In this document: positions 45,015-52,300 of the stretch, in pieces
Layout: each line of letters begins with the position of its first letter
How positions within the stretch are numbered: position 1 is the first letter of the stretch
Assembly (NCBI RefSeq): GCF_003073045.1
Contig: NC_037598.1
Coordinates: 24,551,822 to 24,615,821, forward strand
Source: Pomacea canaliculata
Lineage: Eukaryota > Mollusca > Gastropoda > Architaenioglossa > Ampullariidae
Reading direction: 5' to 3'
DNA length: 64,000 nucleotides
Translations under genes and position numbers: made by a program
Notes under the pieces: generated by a model
Seen by the model: the letters and a program-made list of their open reading frames with translations, nothing else
Database searches by the model: none
Told to the model about the DNA's origin: nothing

Positions 45015-48000
45015 ATGCAGGAAATGTTCCAAGATTGGTCACTACGCTGCAGTCTGTCGCTCTTCAGGTTCTTCTAAGATTCACACAGTGGAAGAGAAGA
45101 AGAAGACGAAGAAGCTTACATGGTATGATTGTGGGCAGTGTGACAACAGATCCTTGGAAAGTCAGTCTCCTGATGGAAGACACAGAGAATGTATTTAAGC
45201 TTGACACCGGAGCTGATGTTACCGTCGTACCTCAGACCGCAGTTCCAGCAGCCAAGCGACCATTGCAGAAAGTGCGCAAGAAACTGTATGGTCCAGGTCG
45301 TGTTGAGATAGCTGTGGAAGGCATGTTCAAGGCAAAACTGACATACAAGAATGTCTCTACACTGCAAGATGTGTATGTCGTAAAAACACTTGAAGAACCA
45401 TTGCTAGGTCGACCAGCCATTACAGCGTTGAAGTTGATTGAGAGAATCAACACAGTTATAGAGGACCACGAAAAGCAGTACAAGGAAGAATTCCCAAAAC
45501 TTTTCAGAGGACTAGGAAGTCTACAAGATCCTTATAAGATTCGTTTGAAAGAACAAGTTGTTCCATATGCAGTAGCAGCTCCAAGACGCTTACCTTTGCC
45601 CTTGAAACAGAAAGTCAAGGCAGAATTGGATCAACTTGAAGAACAGGGAGTGATTCGCACAGTCACCAAGCCCAGTGATTGGTGCGCCCCAATAGTAGTG
45701 GTGCCCAAGAGTGACGAGAGAGTCAGAATCTGCGTCGATCTGAGCAAACTAAATGAAGCAGTTCGCAGAGAGAACTACCCGTTGCCGTCAACAGATGAAC
45801 TGTTAGCCCAGCTGTCAGGAGCAAAAATATTCACAAAACTTGATTGCAAAAAGGGTTTCCATCAACTTCCACTGGATGAAGGAAGTCAGGAGTTAACAAC
45901 CTTCATCACACCTTTTGGAAGGTACTGTTATACACGCTTACCCTTCGGGATAAGTTCAGGGCCAGAAGTATTTCAACGACGAATGTCTCAACTTCTGGCG
46001 AACCATGAAAATGTGATTTGTGACATTGACGATCTGCTCATTTTCGGTAAGAACAAGCAAGAACATGATCGTTACTTGAAGAGAGTGATGTCGACGCTTC
46101 AAGAAGCGGGCATTACCCTGAACGACGAGAAGTGCCAGTTTGCCAAAGAGAAGATATCCTTTCTCGGGCACATCATCTCGAAAGACGGGATCGCCATCGA
46201 CCCAGAGAAATTGTCTGCTGTGAAGAATTTTCCCAAGCCAGAGAACATTTCTGATCTCAGAAGATTGTTAGGAATGGTTAACCACGTTGCGAAGTTTGCA
46301 GGCCCTAACCTCGCAAACGACAGCAAACCGCTACGTGACCTGCTCAAGAAAAACATAGAGTGGTGTTGGGACACTGCTCAAGAAACCTCGTTTGAGAAGA
46401 TTAAGAAACAGCTGACTGAAGCTCCAGTGTTGGCACACTATGGTACTGACAAAACGACCGTCGTCTCAACAGATGCTTCATCTTTCGGTCTCGGTGCAGT
46501 ATTACTTCAGAAACAGTCAGATGGTCACCTCAAGCCAGTTTTCTACGCATCAAGAAGTATGACGGAAACTGAGCGCAGGTACGCGCAAGTTGAGCGTGAA
46601 GCACTCGCAGTGACTTGGGCGTGTGAAAAGTTCTGTGACTACATCACAGGACTTCGTGATCTGACAATCGAAACTGACCACAAGCCACTATTGGCTCTAC
46701 TGAAAACAAAGAACCTTGAAGATCTACCTCCGAGAATTCAGAGATTCCGGATGCGCCTGATGAGGTTCAAGTACAACATTGTCTACACAAAAGGCAAGAA
46801 TCTCGTGACTGCTGACACACTCTCACGAGCCCCAGTAAGAAACACTCAGAAAGATGAGAGAAGTGAAGAAGAAGAGATCTTCATCAAGCAAGTGATTCAG
46901 AGCTTGCCAGCCAGTGAGAAACGCATCGAAGAAATCAAGAATGAGACTGCAAGAGATACTGTTTGTAAGACAGTGCTGTATTATCTCCACAATGGATGGC
47001 CACGTTCTAGTCCAGAACATGAAGAACTGAAAGCATTTTGGACAGTACGTTCAGAAGTCACAGAACATGATGGACTTCTTCTTTACAGATCAAGACTGAT
47101 CATCCCTGAAGTACTGAGAACAGACATTCTCCACAGACTTCACATTGGACATCAAGGCATCGTAAAATGTCGTGCCTTGGCCAGAGAGAGCGTTTGGTGG
47201 CCAAAGCTTTCTCAGCAGATAGAGTCCATGGTACAGAGGTGCACAATTTGCATCAAAGAGAGGCCAATTCCCCCTGAGCCACTCATTCCCTCTGTCACAC
47301 CAGCATTTCCTTGGCAGAAAGTTGGCATGGACATCTTTGAACTGAAAAAAGAACAGTACTTACTGGTGGTGGACTATTATTCACGTTATATTGAGTTGGC
47401 ACACTTGAAGAATACTTCGGCGGAAACAATCATCAACCATGTTAAGAGCATATTTTCCCGCCATGGAATTCCACAAATCGTCATCTCAGACAACGGCCCG
47501 CAGTTCTCCAGCAAGCAGTTCCAAACGTTCGCTCAACAGTACGAGTTCACTCACACAACAAGCAGCCCGTACTATCCACAAGCGAATGGCGAAGCCGAAC
47601 GCGCCGTTCAAACTGTGAAATCAATCCTGAAGAAGGCAGATGATCCTTATTTAGCGATTCTCACATATCGCGCTACGCCACTTCAGCAAGGTCTCAGTCC
47701 AGCAGAACTGTTGTTCGGGAGAAGACTACGCACCATGGTCCCCATCATACCATCTCAGTTTTCCGAGAAAAAGGAAAAAGAAAGGAAGGACTTTCATAAG
47801 AAAGACGAGATGCAGAAGATGAAATATAAACAGAACTTCGACAGAGCACACCGTGCCAGACCAGCCGCTGAGTTGGAACCAGGTCAGCCAGTTTGGGTGA
47901 AGCCAACCCAGACACCAGGGACAATCATCAAGTCTCTGCCCAACAGGTCATATGAGGTAGAGACTCCCTACGGTCGCCAACGACGCAACCGCCGTCTCTT

Positions 48001-48274
48001 GATTCCCAGAGATTCCAATCCCGAGAATCCCAGACCTATCCCAAAGACTCTGTCGTCCCTTATTCCAACAAACCCAAAGTCCGAAGAGGATCCCGACCCC
48101 TTGTCTGGTACACACTCAGACGATCCAGACGTTCCTGTTGACAATCCAGAGCCATGTCCAGGAGCCGCAGCCAGGAAGGCGCCAGCGTCCAAAGTCATCG
48201 CTCCTCCAGACCAGCCTGTCAAGACTACCAAGAGTGGTCGCACCATCAAGATCCCACAGAGACTTGACTTGTAA
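44954..48274 (+). CDS. gypsy pol polyprotein
   Basis: 1,106 open codons. The first about 60 residues are out-of-frame gag region; the real pol begins before the protease. Aspartic protease LDTGADVTVV with Asp84; reverse transcriptase with FTKLDCKKGFHQLPL and the catalytic IDD at 358-360; RNase H with STDASSFGLGAVL, REALAVTW and ETDHKPLLAL; integrase with an HHCC zinc region ending CTIC, and a D793-D846-E882 core (35 residues between the last two). A basic GQPVWVKP...YEV...RRNRRLLIP module follows, then a proline-rich tail. Pol lies in the third frame relative to the gag pieces, so expression would need frameshifting or the overlap itself is damaged. No stop or frameshift within pol. Confidence 0.95.
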   Translation: MLSDAEKVPTTEMVVLQRTLNAGNVPRLVTTLQSVALQVLLRFTQWKRRRRRRSLHGMIVGSVTTDPWKVSLLMEDTENVFKLDTGADVTVVPQTAVPAAKRPLQKVRKKLYGPGRVEIAVEGMFKAKLTYKNVSTLQDVYVVKTLEEPLLGRPAITALKLIERINTVIEDHEKQYKEEFPKLFRGLGSLQDPYKIRLKEQVVPYAVAAPRRLPLPLKQKVKAELDQLEEQGVIRTVTKPSDWCAPIVVVPKSDERVRICVDLSKLNEAVRRENYPLPSTDELLAQLSGAKIFTKLDCKKGFHQLPLDEGSQELTTFITPFGRYCYTRLPFGISSGPEVFQRRMSQLLANHENVICDIDDLLIFGKNKQEHDRYLKRVMSTLQEAGITLNDEKCQFAKEKISFLGHIISKDGIAIDPEKLSAVKNFPKPENISDLRRLLGMVNHVAKFAGPNLANDSKPLRDLLKKNIEWCWDTAQETSFEKIKKQLTEAPVLAHYGTDKTTVVSTDASSFGLGAVLLQKQSDGHLKPVFYASRSMTETERRYAQVEREALAVTWACEKFCDYITGLRDLTIETDHKPLLALLKTKNLEDLPPRIQRFRMRLMRFKYNIVYTKGKNLVTADTLSRAPVRNTQKDERSEEEEIFIKQVIQSLPASEKRIEEIKNETARDTVCKTVLYYLHNGWPRSSPEHEELKAFWTVRSEVTEHDGLLLYRSRLIIPEVLRTDILHRLHIGHQGIVKCRALARESVWWPKLSQQIESMVQRCTICIKERPIPPEPLIPSVTPAFPWQKVGMDIFELKKEQYLLVVDYYSRYIELAHLKNTSAETIINHVKSIFSRHGIPQIVISDNGPQFSSKQFQTFAQQYEFTHTTSSPYYPQANGEAERAVQTVKSILKKADDPYLAILTYRATPLQQGLSPAELLFGRRLRTMVPIIPSQFSEKKEKERKDFHKKDEMQKMKYKQNFDRAHRARPAAELEPGQPVWVKPTQTPGTIIKSLPNRSYEVETPYGRQRRNRRLLIPRDSNPENPRPIPKTLSSLIPTNPKSEEDPDPLSGTHSDDPDVPVDNPEPCPGAAARKAPASKVIAPPDQPVKTTKSGRTIKIPQRLDL

Positions 48275-48378
48275 ATGATTGACTCGAATCAAACGCACAT
48301 AGACTTGAATAGGAAATTCAAGAATATTAAAATTAATGTTAATTAAGTTATATTGAAACGTTAATGTCCATTTGAAGT

Positions 48379-48391
48379 AAAGAAAGGGAGA
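48379..48391 (+). promoter_or_regulatory. Polypurine tract
   Basis: A purine run AAAGAAAGGGAGA directly before the 3' LTR, the expected plus-strand primer site for reverse transcription. Confidence 0.8.
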
Positions 48392-48573
48392 TGTGACATA
48401 AGGCAAGTGTTGGCCTTATTCCCAAAATGAACAATCCGTAAAAGGTTTAGTTCCGGTTAAGAGATTTAAAATATACTTGGGCGGGAGCCGACATGAAGCC
48501 GTCTCTTGTGTGTTTTCTAACTGGACAGTTTAATGAGTGCCACCTCTAATACCCACAAACCAATAACACAACA
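48392..48573 (+). repeat. 3' LTR of the gypsy element
   Basis: Identical to the 5' LTR by direct reading. Followed by the GTGAC target duplication and the interrupted THAP-DDE sequence. Confidence 0.95.
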
Positions 48574-48786
48574 GTGACATTGGCTACAAAAAAAAAAAAA
48601 ATCAGCACTAAAACAAAATAAACCAAATACACGTCTAAAAAGAAAAATAATGAAATAGAAATAACATTTTTTATCCTCTCTCTCTATAGCTATAGTTTAT
48701 TAGTCGTGGTCATGCATAATGAAAGTCTTGTTTTAATGTTCACTCAAATCACGTGAACGGTCACCAACCTACACTGAAGAAAATAT

Positions 48787-49068
48787 TTATCGCAATGTGT
48801 ACAACATGCAGAACAACGTTAAATACTTTAGCAATTTGGAAAAAGTCTGGTTTCTTACCGCCAACAAAGTGTTTCGAACAGATAAGTATTTTGTTCCACT
48901 TCTCTTCTGTTGTAATATCCTTTCGGTCCGTCGTTCTTCTGTAAGTATTCTTGTTTCGTCACTTTGGTTCAAAATAATTTTGGGTATCTTATGAAAAGAT
49001 ACATCTAGAGGAACATTTGGTTTACTGCAGGGCTTGTTTCCGCATCCTTTTATACCGCAGACGACCAT
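48787..49068 (-). pseudogene. THAP zinc-finger domain, frameshifted
   Basis: Opens MVVCGIKGCGNKPC, then VSFHKIPK, the first Cys pair and FHxxP motif of a THAP (C2CH) finger. The second half, EEKWNKILICSKHFVGGKKP with the C-x2-H pair, is present at about 48,925-48,850 but in another frame and slightly too close. Some bases have been lost near 48,920. As read, the finger cannot form. It would have bound the transposon ends. Confidence 0.75.
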
Positions 49069-49119
49069 GATAACCGATCAGTTGCTAGCAAGCTTCTGTA
49101 ACCGCTGCTTTAGTAGGGT

Positions 49120-49296
49120 AAACAAAATGGCCGCTGAAGCAGCGCGCAAAAGACTGATGACGTCACGTGAAAACGTGGTGCAGCTCGATTAAAATTAAAA
49201 TTCATACACAATTGCATGCACAAAACTATTCATGTCTCATTCATAACCGTTGAATACCGTTGAGGTTGGACGTACTTCCGGAAGAGCAGCGCGAAA
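49120..49296 (+). promoter_or_regulatory. Candidate shared promoter between THAP frame and DFFA-like gene
   Basis: Within 230 bases between two divergent starts lie AAAATGGCCGC (YY1-type, 49,124-49,134), TGACGTCA (CRE, 49,158-49,165) overlapping CACGTG (49,164-49,169), and ACTTCCGGAAG (ETS-type, 49,274-49,284). This mix is characteristic of CpG-type housekeeping and bidirectional promoters. A 21-codon frame starting in the YY1 motif (49,127) could be an upstream ORF. Activity is inferred from motifs only. Confidence 0.5.
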
Positions 49297-49335
49297 ATGG
49301 AATTTAATGAGACGTTTGATATCAACAATATTACG
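49297..49335 (+). CDS. Candidate first coding exon of DFFA-like gene
   Basis: ATG 13 bases after an ETS-type site gives MEFNETFDINNIT, then donor ACG|GTAACT in phase 0. It connects in frame to the next candidate exon. There is no homology to support it, so it rests on position and splice phase. Confidence 0.4.
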
Positions 49336-52300
49336 GTAACTGTATTGCTTGTGTGCACCAATCTTGTATCTATTAAGAACACAAAAGTATTTGCTTCACT
49401 AGTCTGAAATCTTGCGTATGAAATAATAAATAATATGAATCGCATTTAAACTTCTAGATCTAGAATCATGAAGTGTTCGCATATATGCTTCACCTCGGTC
49501 TCTCTCTTTTATGTAAAATCCGGTATTTCGTTGTGCTTTCAGGATGGTGATTGCTTGCTACATATGCAAGAAAGTGGTAGTACTGTTACCAGTGACAGTC
49601 AAGGTAAATATGACCAAAACCGTGTACATGTATGGGATAATAGTTCGTGATATCGTATTTTTGAGTTAATAATGCGTGCAATATTTTATCATTGCATGAC
49701 ACAGCCCAGGATTAACTTTTAATCACATAGACATTGTACTCCAGTCCTGCAGTCAGTCATGTTTAACAAATAATTTTAGATGACACGTTTATTTACGTTT
49801 ATTTTGAACATCAATGATCACAAATTGAAAGTGAGTTTATGAGTTTAAGCATGCGGAAATATAATTTTTAAATGGTAAAATTATATATATATATTCAACA
49901 AAAGAAATAAATTGAATAAAAGATAATATTTCAATTAAGGCATTTGATTGATTGGTAATATGCTTGATCAGAAAGTAATTCTTGAACAAATCACTAAAAT
50001 ATTCAACCTGTTTATCTCATTCCAGACAAATTTACAAATCAGTGATGTTTGCCAGTCCTTGGCAAATGATAAGTGCTTGACATCAAATGACAGAACTTTC
50101 TTTAATCAAGTTTACTGTGAGTAGCAAATATGGATTCTGACATATATATTATATTCTGACATATATATATATAATTATACATACATTCATAACATCATAA
50201 GTCACTTCATAATAGCATTTACACCTAGACACTACTGGCGGATGTTGAAAAAGGAGTATCAGTCTATTCACATGATCAGCAAATTATGGTGACACAGAAA
50301 TGCAGGAATGGTGTACACACTGTGTAATAGATACACATTGGATAAAGAAAATGATACATGACAGACAAATGCAAGAGACATGTACACAGTACACCACAGC
50401 AATACATGTATATTGGGCAAAGCAAATTATATAATATGGTGACACAAATTCTATAGATATGTACTACCAGGCAATATACACAAGCAAAACAAATTATACA
50501 AGCTGGTAACAATTAATGTAAGAGATGTGAACACCATGTGGACACCATGTGGAAAAAAGTCCCATGAGATGCAGCAAATAGAACAGGTTGGTGGTACAGA
50601 AATACTAGAGGTAGAAATGTAGACACTGCATAATAAACACTACCATGCAGGGTAAGGTAAATTATTGAAATCAGTGACAGAATCTAAGTACCATGTGTTA
50701 AGAACATCTTGGTAAGAAAATATAGCACTAACGCACAAGAGTCATCCTTCTGTAGGGTATGTTATGGGATTCACTACACTAGCATTATTACAGGTTATCG
50801 TAGCATTGAATGATTTCATTACATTTATATATATATATACTTTCAGAGGATGAAATTCATGAAAAAATCCAGTTTTCTCACGGCCAAGCCAAAAACCTGG
50901 ATAGGGATCTGGAACATCAGAACCCTATGCTTCTTTGGGGTGATTGTGAGAAAGGAGAAAAGAAGATACAGGCTAACAGGCTGGGTAATGTACATTATCA
51001 GTATGAGCCTAAACTATAAACAAGGAATACTTATAACAGTAATAAGTTTTAGGAAATGTGCATATCATAGTGAAAAAGGTTTAGAAAAGATTTTTTTTAA
51101 ATGATATAGTTGATTGTGATAGTTGGACATTTTTTCTTTAAAATGGAAATGTGTCATGAAGTGTTGCCAACATGTCTTCAAACAGGATGCAAGAAGCTTG
51201 CTTTGAAGGAAGACAATGTGTGAGTGGTTCTAGAAGCAGATGGCACAGAAGTTGATGAAGAAGACTACTTCAGTTTTCTTCCCAGTGATGCGACTCTGTT
51301 ATTTCTTACAAACGACGACAAGTGGAGACATGAGAGTTCCCGTAAACTTGCTTCATTTATAGTCTTCAACAAATATTTACATGGAGATACATTTATGATC
51401 TTTGACAAATATTACATGGTCCTCAACAAATATTTATATGGTCATCAGCCAATAATTGCATGGAGATACATTTATGATTTTCAACAAATATTTACATAGA
51501 GATACATTTGTTGAAATTAAGTTTCCATTTTTTTTTCTGATAATGTAAACTGAGCTTGAAATGTTCATATTTTCATGTATGATAAAAATACTCAGCTTCC
51601 CATTTGTCTATACTGGTTTATTGCTGGAGACCATAAACGTTCAGTGGATTGCTTTCACTGAAGTTTTTATACGCTTTCATCAGCAATCTCCATTCTTTTC
51701 TGAATGGTAACGAGACAGAAAGACACAATCACATGACATTACAGCTGCAGGGATTAGTAATCAAACAAAGTCATATAGTGAGAAAAGCAAGTGAATTTGA
51801 AAAGGAGACTCAACAGTCTTGGCTTATTTCAAAGGACCTTATCTTTTATTCAGTGGTCATGCCTGTCATACTATAAGCGTTTCATTAGTTACGAAACATA
51901 GCACCATAATTTTCATTTCTTGTGACAAAGAAGAATTTTGACTCCTGTATTGTAGTGTGATTGGATTTAAAGAGGGAGAAACAATCATCTGTATCAGTTA
52001 GGAATGCTTATTTCTTATTTCTCTTTGGTGTGCAACACGAAACAAAGGGTCCCTTGCCAAGAGTGGAAAGGGGAGAGAGCTTTAGTTTTTCAAACAAAAA
52101 GACATTTTTAGGATTTCAACATGTATGATGTCAGCAGAAATCCACATCAGCATCACAATAGGGACAGCAGTAGTAGCCAGGCTGAAAAGGCTTTGGCATG
52201 GCGACACCATCATGGATGCTACTACGTATTGGTTATGCAAGTCTTATTCAGTAACTTGGTACTTGCTGGCAGAAAAATAAAATCTAGGCATTCAAGACCA

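Larger units (their letters stand above)
43971..48578 (+). mobile_element. Ty3/gypsy LTR retrotransposon, nearly complete
   Basis: Bounded by a 5 bp target duplication GTGAC at 43,971-43,975 and 48,574-48,578. LTRs are 43,976-44,157 and 48,392-48,573, both TG...CA and identical over 182 bases by eye. A primer-binding site and polypurine tract flank gag and a long pol. The order protease, RT, RNase H, integrase is that of Metaviridae, and gag/pol features resemble the Mag/SURL (K02A2.6-like) group. No envelope gene. It sits inside the THAP-DDE transposon on the opposite strand. Identical LTRs indicate a young insertion, but gag is frameshifted. Confidence 0.95.
42628..49068 (-). mobile_element. 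THAP-DDE DNA transposon (ISL2EU/Harbinger-like), split by gypsy
   Basis: On the minus strand a THAP zinc-finger frame (49,068-48,787) is followed by a linker and a DDE_4-type transposase (43,596-42,628). They are separated by 4.6 kb of Ty3/gypsy element whose target duplication joins the two parts cleanly. THAP plus DDE_4 is the arrangement of ISL2EU/IS4EU elements and of several domesticated host genes. The element's terminal inverted repeats and the second (YqaJ-type) gene known from some relatives were not found, so the outer limits given are those of the coding parts. Confidence 0.7.

Noticed and set aside
50026-50120. Possible DFFA exon after CATTCCAG
   Set aside because: Contains residues vaguely like the missing CIDE-N half, but the phase-compatible frame stops after a few codons and the alignment needs unsupported edits.
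51221-51223. TGA read as selenocysteine in the DFFA-like gene
   Set aside because: No member of this family is known to use selenocysteine, and I did not see a SECIS-like element. Error or mutation is simpler.
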